Shown piece after piece: positions 1-10,710 of a DNA stretch of 64,000 bases. Source of the stretch: Magnolia sinica (Eukaryota; Streptophyta; Magnoliopsida; Magnoliales; Magnoliaceae); the NCBI RefSeq assembly GCF_029962835.1, contig NC_080578.1, forward strand, positions 54,987,001-55,051,000. Reading direction: 5' to 3'. The notes beneath the pieces were generated by a model. The model worked only from the letters and a program-made list of their open reading frames with translations, did no database searches and had not been told where the DNA came from. The stretch's first letter is position 1. Each line of letters opens with the position of its first letter. The translations under genes and the position numbers were made by a program.

Positions 1-500
1 GCCTAGGAACAGCCTAGAGAGTCATATTTATAGTTGTGAACTCCAACTTTCGCACCTAGTTGGAAAACTCTAGAAACTGCCTCAAATTTACGCGGTTTGC
101 TAAAATAGACTTCACTCTGCATAGTTTTTCAAAATAGACTTCATTCTGTGCAATTTCATAAAATGACCCAAAGTTTCAGAATATGCTTTTTTAAGACGAT
201 TTCAAATTCCTTTTCTTCACTTCAAATCTTTAATTCTCTTCATTCCTCACTTGGTTTTCTTGGATTTTTGGCATGTGAATTCTTCATTTTTTGAATTTTT
301 GGTCTCCTAAGATCCATCCCTTGCCTTGGAGATCTTTGAGTATTAAATTTATGCTTTTAGAACCTTTTCCAATCCAAGCTCTTAAATTCATCTTACAACA
401 TGAACATGAGTTAAATAGGACATTAAGCAGTATCATGTTTATAAAACCAAGATATAAATGGGGGGATAATATGCAATATTTGACCGTCAACATCGGGTGT
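1..500. other. AT-rich intergenic DNA, nothing recognised
   Basis: No coding region, RNA gene or bounded repeat is visible. Short open frames on both strands around 284-509 overlap each other and carry no recognisable motif. Confidence 0.5.
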
Positions 501-514
501 CCCCCTTAGATTAC

Positions 515-605
515 GGGTGTCTGAGATCTCTGGGATCTAGATCTTATCCTCCAGAGATCTCCCGGAGAAGATCTCTGGGAGAGATCCTCGGGCTTTTGGA
601 TTTGG
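515..605. repeat. Palindrome-rich GATCTC segment, probably LTR-derived
   Basis: The words gagatct, agatctc and gatctctggga alternate on both strands, so the segment can fold on itself many times. A similar word cluster (ccgaggatctcgg, gagatctccgccgaggat) lies inside the LTR-like segment near 40140-40220. This suggests an old gypsy-type LTR, but no LTR ends were found here. Confidence 0.4.
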
Positions 606-700
606 ATAAGGTCATACGGTAGTTAGGAACCGATAATCTTATCCAACCTTTAGGCAAGGTCAGATGGATGAGGTGGGTGTCACCTTGGAGGTGGATAATA

Positions 701-880
701 CCGACCTATGAGTAGGTCGATCTACAATCAGGCCGACCTGTGACTGGACCGACTTATGAGTAGGTCGATCTATGGTCGAGCTGACCTGTGACTGGACCGA
801 CCTATGAGTAGGTCGATCTATGGTCGGGCTGACCTATGACTGGACCAACCTATGAGTAGGTTGGGCTATCTTATTGATCA
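701..880. repeat. 48-bp minisatellite, about four copies
   Basis: Copies begin at 701, 749, 797 and 845, a constant 48-bp period. Each contains the hairpin-forming word cgacctatgagtaggtcg (7-bp arms around tgag) and then a gacctgtgactgga segment. The last copies are the most diverged. Confidence 0.85.
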
Positions 881-1084
881 GTTCCTCCCAGTCAGTAGTT
901 CTCTTTTGGGTAGTTTGGTCCATGGGTTCATGCTGGTTCTTGATTCAACCTTTTCATGGACCATCTTGTCTTACCCATAACAATTCTAAAGCTATTAATA
1001 CATTGTGATTATTTTAGAAATTATCAATATATTTTGAATTTACCAATACATCATAAAACTAAATTGGGAAATTGTGATATCCTG

Positions 1085-2002
1085 AGACATTAATTCTGAT
1101 TAATTTGACAGGAAAGATTATCACTCAAGATTCTGGAATATATAGGCTATGAATTAAGGAGATATTCTCGATAAAAAGAGATATTTAATAGCTCAATGAT
1201 TGTCACAATAGGAGCAACATTAGAGGACAAATCCCTGATCACGGTGCTTAAAGAAAGAGCTGCTGGTGCTGATCGAAAGGACCGCTGCAGCAGGAGCAAG
1301 ATTAAGAAACAATTCTTTGATCAAGATGCTTAAAGCTGGAGTCACTAGAGCTATCACAGTGGCAAGTTCTGATGAAAAGTGAATTGCACGAACAAAGGCA
1401 CACGAAACTGTGGAAGATGCAATTAAGGCTCTGTTCGTAGAAAGGTGTTTTATATCAATATTTTTCCAGAAGCTGTCAGAAGGATTAATAAGATCAGATT
1501 GACCGTTATGAAGACAGAGTACTACCTGAAGAAAGCATTGTCACCATCATTGTCTGTATCGTTGAAAACAATTGCTTGACGACTTGGGGGCATTCAGTCA
1601 TCCCTTCGAGCCAAGTACAATTCTTCTTAGCACATTTTTTTAAAACGTCATCCCTTTGAGTTAAGCACAATTCCTTCAAGCATGATTCTCTGTTTGGAAG
1701 TGATCATCTAGTCATTGTTCAAGCGTGATTCCCTTGACCGCGATTCATTTGAGCCCGATTCCTTGGATCACGATTCATTTGACAACAATCCATCGGAGCG
1801 CGATCCTCTATTTGAACGCAATTCTTCAATCTTCCGTTTAACTCGACTCTTGAATTCTCCATTCGAGTGATTCTTCTCCGTAATGCGACCAACTCTACCT
1901 TCATGAAGAGCCATTCTTTGTCATGAAATGATTTTTGTGTAGAAGAAAATTGATCCTCTATTTAATTTTGTAAAACCTATCAAAGAAGATCGATGGGGCA
2001 TC
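1085..2002 (+). mobile_element. Possible internal 3' remnant of an LTR retrotransposon
   Basis: The stretch has no intact reading frame. Around 1600-1870 it holds loosely repeated words of the type cgattcatttgagc. It ends in a purine-rich run (aaagaagatcgatgggg) directly before an LTR-like sequence, which resembles a polypurine tract. The identification rests on this layout only. Confidence 0.3.
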
Positions 2003-2640
2003 TGTTGGGGCACAAAAAATACGCAAAGTGTTCGAGACTCAGTCTGTTGCGCGGTCCTCTCCCCAAACTTCTCCCCCCGTTGCGCGCCCAAGGCCATTAC
2101 GCAATCACCGTGTTGTGTGCACCAAGTCATTGCGCGTATGATATGTTGTGCAGGAACGGAGCTCACACGTGTGGAGACCTATAAATACCCATCTCTTCTC
2201 CTCATTTGCAGCAATAGAGGCCTTAAAGAGGTACTAGGAGCAAAGAAGAAGGAAGCATGTATAAGGAAGAGCAAACCTGTTGCGTGCACAATAGGAGTAT
2301 ACTGCACACTCACGCAACAAGGTTCTATTGCTCCTCGTGCAATGGATCTCTCCCACTCGCGCAACGGGTTCCTCTATCTCTGCATAATGGATCTTTCCAT
2401 CTCATTCCAGTGGAATATTTGTCACGCGATTCATCTATCTATCTATGACTTGTCTCCTTATACACATATTTCATGAACATTGACATGGAACAAGGAATTT
2501 TGGACCCATACAACTTTTTTGTCGCTTTGACAAACACTAAAAATATTGAAATTCTGTTGAAATCGTTATTGAAATGCTTCTCTTTGCTGTCATTGTATTG
2601 ATTCATTGTACTTGTTTCTGAATCAAGAGAAACAAAAAGG
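2003..2640 (+). mobile_element. LTR-like segment with TATA box
   Basis: It begins tgttggggcac, as many gypsy LTRs do, follows a polypurine-like run, is rich in gcgc/ttgcgc words, and carries a TATA-like box (tataaata, 2180-2187) in the position expected between U3 and R. The 3' end is not defined and no second LTR is present, so this would be a truncated or solo LTR. Confidence 0.4.
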
Positions 2641-2754
2641 ATGTAATTGAAACTCAGAATTAATGAAATTTATGATGATGAATGTTCATGTATTTTCTTT
2701 ATTATTATTAAATGATAATTCTCATATCGAAATATATTCGTTTCTTGTCGAAAC

Positions 2755-3205
2755 ATCGAGTAAAATCTATTGGGCCCATCGTGAATGTATGTGGTTTATC
2801 CATGCTGTCCATATGTTTTCTCATCCCATTTTAGGGGTTGAGCCGAAAATTGAAGCATATCTAGAGCTTAAGTGGACCACCCCACAAGAAGCAGTGGAAT
2901 AATGATTTTCATCATTGAAATCCACAGTGATGTTTATTTGTCATCTAACTTGTTCATAAGTGCACACAATGGATGAAGGGAAAACGAAAATATCATCTTG
3001 ATATAAAACTTCTTATCCCCAAATACATTTTCAGTGGTAGACCAATTCACATTGTTCCCTATGGTGTGGTCCGGTTGAGTTTTGGATATGCTTCGTTTTT
3101 TAGCTCAAAGCTCTAAAATTATCTATTAAAATGGGTAGATGGAGGGGATAAAATATATAAATGACGATGGCCCCCATAGAGTTTACTAAGTACGCAATCC
3201 GCCTC
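2755..3205. mobile_element. Foldback MITE-like element, copy A
   Basis: The left half carries agagcttaagtggacca and the right half its inverted counterpart, ggtgtggtccggttgag. The right end reads gtttactaagtacgcaatcc, whose complement (ggattgcgtactt) recurs at the ends of the 7.1-7.6 kb copy. The left end seems truncated. No transposase is encoded. Confidence 0.65.
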
Positions 3206-3279
3206 CGTGGCTGGGCACTCGAGCTGTCTAAGTGCCGGCCATCTCAGGGGGACTGTTTTAGCCTGACTTGGTCTAATGT

Positions 3280-3490
3280 TGTCAAATGGCATAAGTAATC
3301 ATGTGCGATTGATTCTGCCTTCATGTGATCACAGAATCACATTTTTTATTTTTTATTTTTAAAAAAAAGAAAAGAAAAAAGAAAAAATGGAAAGTATGTG
3401 ATCGTATATACCATTATGCGATTACATAATCGCATATATGATCGCTCTATGCGACATGTGATCATATACTATCCATAAACAGCACTGGAT
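3280..3490. repeat. Word-repeat segment built on atgcgat/atcgcat
   Basis: Forward and inverted copies of tgcgat, gtgatc and atcgcat alternate (for example gcgattacataatcgc), with an A-rich run at 3355-3390. It resembles the other word-repeat elements in this window. Terminal repeats are weak (aatgttgtcaaatgg on the left, ctatccataaacagca on the right). Confidence 0.45.
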
Positions 3491-3514
3491 TAATTGAGCA
3501 TTTCGCAAGCATGC

Positions 3515-3900
3515 ATCAGATCCACTCCATCGATCAGGTGAGCCGCTCCACCGTGGATCCGAACAATCAGCCAAATATTAGTCATAGGTGCCACATGGAA
3601 TAGTGTAAATCATGCCTAAAATCTATCGTGGCTCACGTGAGGCTTTGCATGTCCTTATTTTTGGGAATCCATTCATCCTGTAGGACACGTCAGATGAGAT
3701 GATTGATGGCATATATCCGTTACTGTAATCCACACAAACTTTTGGACAATGTTAATGGTGGAACTTCCTATATCAATTGTTCCCAATGGTGTGGCTCACC
3801 TGAATGTTGGGTCAGCCTATTTTTTGGTCTATGATAAAAACACAAAGTAGCACATCTGATGGATGGGGTGGATCTCGTTAAAATTTAATCATTCGTCCAC
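3515..3900. mobile_element. Foldback-family fragment, copy B
   Basis: Shares core words with the other foldback copies: gtgtggctcacctgaatgttgg, and a terminal atggatggggtggat. The inverted left half is degenerate (gatccactccatcgatcagg). No target duplication was found. Confidence 0.45.
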
Positions 3901-4036
3901 ATCAGCCAAAGTCATGTTGAAGTCTCACAAGCGTTTTCGATTGAACCCCGCTAGCGTACCTCGCGCTAGGTACTTGGTTGAACGAGAGCCACGTGAGTAA
4001 GATTTTCATGATATCCATCCCATCCACCAGGTATAA

Positions 4037-4575
4037 GGACGCGGGTTTCCTGCGAAAGCCTTTCGCAGGAAGTTCCTGCGCAAGGATGCTGCGTGGGACC
4101 CACTGAGATGTTTGTGTAAAATCCACTCCGTCCATTCGTTTTGAGAGATCATTTTAGAATGCGATACCAAAAAATAGATTTATATAGCACTCATATGGGC
4201 CACACTAGAGGAAACATTGGGTATTCAGTGAGAACCGTTGAATCATTATTTTGGACGTAAAAGTTCTATATCAAGCTATATTTTTGGTGTTTTCACTTCA
4301 TCACATTCGGAATGACATTATAAACGGCTTGGATAGTATATAAACATTAAGATGGAGTCCAGGAAGGTTTCAACGGTGGAAATTTCTTTCCCCAATTTTC
4401 CCTCTGGTGTGACCCACTTGAGTTTTGTATCCACCTAATTTTTGGTCCCACGTCTTAAAATGAGCTCTCAAAACCGATGGACGGAATGAATTTCTATCAT
4501 ACATTGCAGTGGGCCCCACCCAGCATCCTTGCGCAGGAACTTCCTGCGAAAGGCTTTCGCAGGAAACCCGCGTCC
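4037..4575. mobile_element. Foldback element with 9-bp target duplication, copy C
   Basis: This 539-bp element begins ggacgcgggtttcctgcg and ends with its inverted copy. A perfect 9-bp duplication, caggtataa, flanks it at 4028-4036 and 4576-4584. Each end also contains its own near-perfect hairpin: ttcctgcgaaag and ctttcgcaggaa around one base. The inverted repeats are over 50 bp and run into the shared core. Long inverted repeats with 9-bp duplications are typical of Mutator-like elements, so it is probably a non-autonomous Mutator-type element. Confidence 0.88.
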
Positions 4576-4584
4576 CAGGTATAA

Positions 4585-4937
4585 TGCCTGAGTTAACCAT
4601 TGAAACAAAAATCAAGTTAATCCAAAACTCAGACCACAACAAAAAAACAACATGGACGGAATGCCCACATGTTGTTTTGGGTAGGACCACCATCGTGTTT
4701 ATATTCCATCCAATCCATCCATTCATCTGATTTGCCACCTGAGGATGAAACGATCGGTGGTCCAAAATTCAAAATGGCCAGACCACGACATTTTACAGGT
4801 TTTGATTTTAAACTAGGTGAGTCCAGAATCACCTTGGTTTTCAGGATCAAGCTCTCCCTTTTGGGTTGGGTTTGGGAGGGTGAGGAGGACTACTTTGATA
4901 GTCTCGTGGAGTACCTTATTACTTTCCAGTACGATGA
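4585..4937. repeat. Diverged foldback-family fragments
   Basis: Holds partial core words, such as a peripheral tttatattccatccaatccat and the inverted pair aacaacatggacgg / cccacatgttgtt. No complete ends are visible and nothing coding is recognised. Confidence 0.35.
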
Positions 4938-5390
4938 GGATACGGATTTCTTGCAAAGGCCTTTCGCAGGAAGTTCCTGCGCAAGGATGCTCGTTGGGGC
5001 TTACCACCATGTTTGTGGGAAATATACTCCGTTCATTCATTTTGAGAGCTCATTTAAAAATTCTTATGACCATAAAAGCTTTTTTTCAGGCTAAAGTTTT
5101 TATATTTTCACTTCATCCCTGTGGTAATGACCTTATAAATGGTTTGTATGGCATATAAAAATCAAGGTAGAGCCCAGAAAGGTTTTAACGGTAGGTATTT
5201 CTTTTCCCAATTTTCCCTCTCGTGTGGCCCACTTTAGTTTTGGATTCACCTCATTTTTGGTCACTTGTCCTAAAATGAACTCGCAAAATGGATGAACGGA
5301 GTATTTTTCCCACACACATGGTGGTGGGCCCCACCCAGCATCCTTGTGCAGGAACTTCCTGCAAAAGGCTTTCACAAGAAATTTGTGTCC
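4938..5390. mobile_element. Foldback element, degenerate sibling of copy C
   Basis: This 453-bp copy has the same hairpin-capped ends as the element at 4037 (cctttcgcaggaagttcctg left, ggaacttcctgcaaaagg right) but with many substitutions. The flanking 9-mers gtacgatga and gtacgagaa agree at 7 of 9 positions, which fits an older insertion. Confidence 0.75.
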
Positions 5391-5460
5391 GTACGAGAAT
5401 GTTGAATGAGATGAGGAAATGAAGTGTCCCAAATGATGCGTCCGTTTCAGCGAGCACGAC

Positions 5461-6024
5461 TAGGGATGTACACGAGTCGATCCGAGTCGAACTGGGCTCA
5501 ACCTGGCCCGACCGGGTCACCATCCACACCCGACTCGAACCCAGCCTGGCTCAGTCACTGGGCCAACATGTCCAGCCCAAACTCGGCCCGATCAGCAATC
5601 GAGCGAGTTTGGGCCAGTTTCGGACCTTACAGCAAGTTCATGGGAAGGGCTTTGGCAAGTAATCTGCGTTCCATTGTAAGGCTCTCGATCAACGGTTTAG
5701 ATAGTTGAATATAGACTCCACAAAAAATCTAACTAGTCAGGACATTATAATTCTTTTTGTATTTGGATGAATCTAAGCCGTTTAAGTTACACGTCTGTCA
5801 GGCGGATGAGTCACTGTCACTTCAAAGATGGGCGGTGAACTATCCCAGAAGGGTAAAGGGGAAAGGGACGGGTAGGGTTTTGAATACACACACACACACA
5901 CACACACCACTTGACCGAGTCGGGCCGGGTTGGGCCGAAATAGCCCGTCCCGACCCGAACTTAGTTTCGGGTCGGGCTGAGTTGAGCGAGTTAACCGGGC
6001 TAGCCCAGTTCGTGTATAGCCCTA
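5461..6024. mobile_element. hAT-like word-repeat element
   Basis: Terminal repeats are tagggatgtacacgagtcga on the left and, inverted, tagggctatacacgaact on the right. The flanking 8-mers agcacgac (5453-5460) and agcatgac (6025-6032) agree at 7 of 8, which suits a hAT target duplication. The interior largely repeats short words related to cgggtcggg and cccgacccga, plus a (CA)n tract. No transposase is encoded. Confidence 0.75.
5887..5908. repeat. (CA)n microsatellite
   Basis: About eleven CA units inside the hAT-like word-repeat element. Confidence 0.95.
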
Positions 6025-6255
6025 AGCATGACACGACTCGTGCCCCCGTCCATATGAAGTTCTATGGTCCGAAGCTATGTGGGGCCCACAAGGATGCCCG
6101 TGAGATATCTACTCCATTCATCCAATTGGTCAAGACCACAATAATACATGAATCCAAAAATAGAAAGATCCAAAACTTAGATGGGCACAATGCATGAAAA
6201 AGCGAGGATTGAATGCTTACCATTGAAAACTTTGTAAAGGCCAACAAGAGTTTGT

Positions 6256-6257
<2 letters not shown>
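6025..6257. other. Short unique stretch between repeats
   Basis: Contains one foldback-core fragment (gtggggcccacaaggatg) around 6080 and otherwise nothing recognised. Confidence 0.4.

Positions 6258-6341
<84 letters not shown>
6258..6341. repeat. (AT)n microsatellite
   Basis: About 80 bp of uninterrupted AT units directly abutting the left end of the long-inverted-repeat element. Possibly an expanded target site. Confidence 0.97.
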
Positions 6342-6344
<3 letters not shown>

Positions 6345-6599
6345 AAAATGTTCTATACGCTCAACCGTATCATACCTTCCATAAGGTTGAGTGTTGGCAT
6401 CACGTTATTCGTCGGATGGTGACAATTTTAAAGAAATCGATAAATTTTGTAGGAAAATTGGATAAACAGAACCGGTGTAACCGGTTATTAAAATATCCCT
6501 CCACCTCTATTTCTCTCACGCCTATTTTATGCCAAAAACCTTGCCATAGAAACTTATATAAGCCCTACCATGGTCTTTTTTTCTTTTTTTCTTTTCTTT

Positions 6600-6990
6600 T
6601 TTTTTTTTTTGAGAAATCCACCCCATCCATCCATTTTCCATATCATTTTAGGACAAGAGACCAAAAGTGAGCTGGATCCAAGACTCAAGTAGGCCGAAAA
6701 TGTGAGGATTGAACGTCCACAGTTGAAATATTCATGGGGCCACAGAAGCTTTAAATTAGGATAATATTTTTGTTTTTAGTTCATCACAGTAGGAATATTG
6801 TTATGAACGGTATGGATGCAATTGAAACGTCACTTTTGACCTAAGTAGGTTTCAACGGTAGAAATTTTCCTACCCACCTTTTCCTTTAGTGTGGCCCACT
6901 TGAGTCTTGGATCCGGCTCATTTTTGTCCTCATGTCCTAAAATGATTTCCAAAAATTGATGGATGGGATGGATTTCACAAACACTATGGT
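6600..6990. mobile_element. Foldback copy E, left end replaced by a T-rich tract
   Basis: The left core (ccaagactcaagtagg) pairs with the right core (gtggcccacttgagtcttgg). A poly-T/C tract at 6580-6612 occupies the place of the left terminus. Confidence 0.55.
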
Positions 6991-7023
6991 TGTCTGTGAC
7001 AGAAAACAGTGTAACCCCGATAC

Positions 7024-7042
7024 GCCACAGAATTTCTGTGGC
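7024..7042. repeat. Perfect hairpin palindrome
   Basis: gccacagaatttctgtggc is a perfect inverted repeat with 9-bp arms around a single t. It lies at the junction between two foldback copies and may be a subterminal hairpin of one of them. Confidence 0.85.
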
Positions 7043-7099
7043 GATAGAAGTTCAATTCACTCTGATTCTATTCACTTCAAGTGCAATTGATTCGAAGCG

Positions 7100-7625
7100 A
7101 ATTGCGTACTGAATAACTCAGTAGCATTAGCATACTGAATAAACTCTGTGGGTCCACCGTTATTTATTTAGTCTATCCACTCTGTTCATCTGTGTTAACA
7201 GACAAGTTTAGGTCTTGAGAACAAAAGGAAACCATATACAAAGCTCAAGTGGACCACACCATAGTAAATAGCGTGATTAAACCTTTGCCATTGAAAAATT
7301 CTTGGAGGCTATTGAAGTTTTGGATCAAGCTGAGGTTTGTGTTCTATCTTCATCCATGTCTTTTTGATATTATTAACATGTTGGATGGCAAATAAACATT
7401 AATGTGGGCCCTAGGAAGGTTTCAATGGTGAAATTCAGTATTCCACATTGTTTCCTGTGGCATGGTCCACTTGAGCTTTGGATTTACTGTAATTGTGGGA
7501 TCAACCCCTAAATTTAGCAGGAAAAATGGATGGACGGTGCCGATAAACCACATACATTCACAACGGGCCCAACTGAGTTTACTTGGTACGATAAAAGCGT
7601 ACCTGAGTAACTTAGTACGCAATCC
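7100..7625. mobile_element. Foldback element, copy F (gcgtact ends)
   Basis: The ends are gaattgcgtactgaataact and, inverted, ggattgcgtactaagttact. The right end contains a hairpin, ggtacg/cgtacc; the left end contains actga/tcagt. The shared core (aagctcaagtggaccacacc left, tggtccacttgagctttgg right) lies between. Confidence 0.75.
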
Positions 7626-7644
7626 GATTTCTGCGGATTAGTTA

Positions 7645-8162
7645 TGACAGGTTGAGTAGCGAGACATGCTGCTGAAGTGATGTTACTATAGGCCCCACCA
7701 TGGTGTATATTTTGTATCCACACCTTCCATCCATTTGGAGAGATCATTTTAGGGCAATATCCAAAAAGTGAGTTAAATCCAAAGCTCCAATAGACCCCAG
7801 CACAGAAAAGAGTGGGGACAGTGACGTCCACCATTAAAAACTTCTAAAGGCCACGAAAGTTTTAGATCAAGCTGATATTTGTGTTTTCTCTTATTTCATG
7901 TCTTCTTTAACTTTTGAACAGGTTGGATTTCAAATAAACATTATGGTGGCCTTGGGATATTTTCAATGGTGGGAATCACTCTCCCCATTATTTTCTGTAG
8001 TGGGGTCCACTACATATTTTTATCTTACTCATTCTTTATCTCATGCCTAAATTATATCTTAAAATGGATGGACGGTGTGGATATAATACATACATCATAG
8101 TGGGGCCCACGGAACTTGGTGACGTAACTTCAGTAGCCGACTTGCTGCTCAACCTGTGTCAG
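7645..8162. mobile_element. Foldback element, copy G (aggttgag ends)
   Basis: The left end tgacaggttgagtagc and the inverted right end tgacacaggttgagcagc pair, with ~50 bp of further inverted match up to the ggcccca core boundary. The interior has the same core as the neighbouring copies. The ends are unrelated to those of copies C, F, H and I. Confidence 0.75.
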
Positions 8163-8588
8163 GGACGCGGATTGCATCCTAAACCCCCCCCCCCCCCCCC
8201 CACGCCCCGGTCTCTAGCCCTGAACGGGCAGTTCTATAGGCGGGCCCACCACGATGTATCCATTTGTCCAAGCCGTTCAACCCTTTTCTAATATCATTCT
8301 AACGCTTTAACACAAAAATGAGCAGATCCAACGCTCAAATGGACCCCACCACATAAGAATCTTGCATTTAATGCAACTAGCCTTTAATGTTCTGTGCATT
8401 TAATGCAACCAAGCTTATTATTTGGTGTGGTCCATATGAGCGTTGGATCTGCCTCATTTTTGTATTAATGCCTTAATATAATCTTAGAAAAGGGATGAAC
8501 AACTTAGATAATCGGATACATCACGGTCGCCCCACCCTACAGAACTGCCTGTTCAGGGCTAGAGATGGGTGGGGGTAAGACGGCGTCC
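8163..8588. mobile_element. Foldback element, copy H (ggacgc ends)
   Basis: Both ends begin ggacgc (ggacgcggattgcatcc left; ggacgccgtcttacccc inverted right). They continue through a C-rich run into ctctagccctgaac, followed by gggcag on the left and aggcag on the right. The ggacgcgg terminus matches copy C although the subterminal sequence differs. Flanking 9-mers do not match convincingly. Confidence 0.7.
8184..8201. repeat. Poly-C run
   Basis: About 18 consecutive C residues in the left terminal repeat of foldback copy H. The right terminal repeat carries only a gggtgggggt counterpart, so the tract has expanded on one side. Confidence 0.95.
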
Positions 8589-8644
8589 ACCTCTCAGTAT
8601 CTAATCAGCCTACATCCACTTCCTTTATGAACGCGCAACCTACT

Positions 8645-9108
8645 CCATCTGGCAGGGCTCTTTGGGGCCCAACGTGATGTAAGTATTTTATCTACTCCGT
8701 TCAAAGATTTTCTCAGATCATTTTAATAAACGAATCAAAAAATGAAGCAGGTCCAAGGGTTAAGTTGACTACAAGGTGGGGATTGAACATCCACCATTAA
8801 AAACTTCTTGTGAGCTGGAGAAGTTTCGGATAAAGTTGATATTTGTGTTTTCAATTCATCCGCGTCTACATGACCTTATGAATAGGTTGGATGGTAAAAC
8901 AATATAATGCTGGCACATAGAAAGGCATCAACAGTGAGTGTCATTATCAGTATAACCTCCTTTATTATGGTCCACTGGAGCTAAGTACCTGCCTCATTTT
9001 TAGGATAATAACTTGAAACGATATGAGAAAAATCTTTTAATGGCGTGGATAAAACACTTACATCATGGTGGGCCCCACAGAGCCCTACCCGTTTGGACGA
9101 TGCAATAT
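8645..9108. mobile_element. Foldback element, copy I (agggctct ends)
   Basis: The ends are ggcagggctctttggggccc and, inverted, ggtagggctctgtggggccc. The core is more diverged than in neighbouring copies. No target duplication was found. Confidence 0.7.
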
Positions 9109-9149
9109 GCGTCCTATTAAAAATTACAATGGACTCCAACGCTAGCTAG

Positions 9150-9467
9150 ACCCAAATTAGCTACGACAGGTTACATCACCAAACCCACCATGATGTATGT
9201 ATTATATCCATACTGTTCATTCACTCAGAGATATCAATTTAAGGTATGAGACAAAGAATGAGTCAGATTCAAAGCTGGAATGTACCCACCACATAAAACA
9301 GTGGATAAAGTGATGCCCACCATTAAAAATTTCTTAGGGGCACAAAAGTTTTCGATCAAGCTGAAATTTGTGTTTTCCATTCTTTCATGCATGTCTTAAC
9401 TTATGAATAAGTTGGATCTCAGATAAACATCATAGTGGGCCTTAGGAAGGTTTCAACGGCGGGAGCA
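9150..9467. mobile_element. Truncated foldback copy J fused to a copy-C-type cap
   Basis: The left half of the core is present (acaggttacatcacc, then ccaccatgatgtatg). After the central ggaaggtttcaacggcggg the sequence switches to agcaaggctttcgcag, the cap sequence of the 4037 family, instead of an inverted right half. Confidence 0.6.
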
Positions 9468-9661
9468 AGGCTTTCGCAGAAAATACGCGTGAGAGAGGTG
9501 GATGGATATTTTAATAACTTGTTTTACCAGTTTTGTTTCTCTAGTTTCCCTATAAAATCTCCTCATTTGTTTAAAATTTTCACCATCCGAACCAATAACG
9601 TGCCACCAACACTCGACCTTATGGAAGGTATAATATGGTCGAGCGTATAGTACCTTTTCCC

Positions 9662-10199
9662 ATATGCGCTCGACCTCACGAGTCCGTCCCATGAGGTCGA
9701 GCTGTGTGGGCCCCACCGTGATGTGTTTCGAAAATCTACCCCATCAGTTAGATGCACCATTCCATCGTGGGCCTAGGTCGCAAAAATCAAGTCAATCCGT
9801 GACTTGCGTGGGCCACACCACATACAGAAGTGGGGAGGGGCCATGCACCATTAAAACATTCATAATCAGTTTTTTGGGCCCATCGAGATGTGGTTTGAAA
9901 ATCCAACCCATCCATTATGTGTGTCCCACTTGGATGAGGGTTCAGACCGAGTTTTAACAGCATTAAAAATTCAGGTGGGCCCCACCAAATGCTTTTATAT
10001 GTTTTAACGGTGTCTTCACATGATTTCAGATGGTATTGCCCACCTGAGTTCCGTATACGGCTGATTTTTGAGATATCCCATAATTTAGAGGGGACCCATC
10101 AAATGCATGGTGTTGATGGTCGACACGCATCGCGGTGGGGCCCATACAGCTCAACCTCACGGGAGCTTATAGTGAGGTCGAGCGCATAGTACCTTTTCC
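9662..10199. mobile_element. Foldback element, copy K (ctcgacctca hairpin ends)
   Basis: The left end holds the hairpin ctcgacctca ... tgaggtcgag (10-bp arms). The right end holds ctcaacctcac ... gtgaggtcgag. Both lead inward to gtgggcccc / ggggcccat. The outer right terminus, atagtaccttttcc, matches the right terminus of the adjoining 3.3-kb element. Confidence 0.7.

Positions 10200-10203
<4 letters not shown>

Positions 10204-10241
<38 letters not shown>
10204..10241. repeat. (GA)n microsatellite
   Basis: About 19 uninterrupted GA units immediately after foldback copy K. Confidence 0.97.
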
Positions 10242-10244
<3 letters not shown>

Positions 10245-10579
10245 TGCTCCCTTGCGCACCTTTTCACACGTGTCATGGGTGTCTAATCTGAACGGTCCAT
10301 GTGATGCGGAATTCCATGAAACCCCATCTGACAAATTTTCACCCTGATCTAAAATTCTGTTGGGCCATAGTAAAGAGAAATGCAAATCAAGGGAAGAAAA
10401 TGTTTTCATTTTTCATGGGCCATCAAAGCTTTAGTTCAAAATAAAACTTGAGCCCGGGGGGTTTCACGAGGTGCTGCTTTACATGAACGGTTCAGATTTT
10501 GGATCCACATCACGTAGGATGGGTTCTCAAAAAAGTTCGTACGTAGTATGTACGAACTGGTTCACATGTGAGCGTTTAC

Positions 10580-10617
10580 GTGTGTGTGTGTGTGTATATA
10601 TATACACACACACACAC
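10580..10617. repeat. (GT)n(AT)n(AC)n perfect palindrome
   Basis: A GT run, a short AT centre and an AC run form a self-complementary block that could extrude as a cruciform, about 0.7 kb upstream of the DET1 start codon. Confidence 0.95.
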
Positions 10618-10710
10618 TTATAGCTACACTCAGGATGATATTATAGCTACACTTTATCTAAGTGGCAGTAACTGAACGGTTCGTATGGCATATGAACATC
10701 ATAGTTGGCT

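Larger units (their letters stand above)
6342..9661. mobile_element. 3.3-kb element with ~90-bp inverted repeats, packed with foldback copies
   Basis: The left end (gggaaaatgttctatacgct) and the right end, read inverted (gggaaaaggtactatacgct), match over roughly 90 bp, through a hairpin and on to the shared words cacgttatt and cggatggtga. No transposase frame is visible. The interior is a pile of foldback copies, listed separately. The target site cannot be tested because the left flank is an AT microsatellite. Confidence 0.7.

Noticed and set aside
2117..2476. 119-codon open frame on the + strand.
   Set aside because: It lies across an LTR-like region with a TATA box, overlaps frames on both strands and contains no recognisable domain.
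4370..5432. Several overlapping 90-140 codon open frames on both strands.
   Set aside because: They coincide with the foldback elements and share repeated residues only because the inverted repeats are translated several times.
10580..10617. Candidate microRNA-like hairpin.
   Set aside because: The palindrome is a simple GT/AT/AC repeat, not a unique stem with a mature-sequence-like arm.
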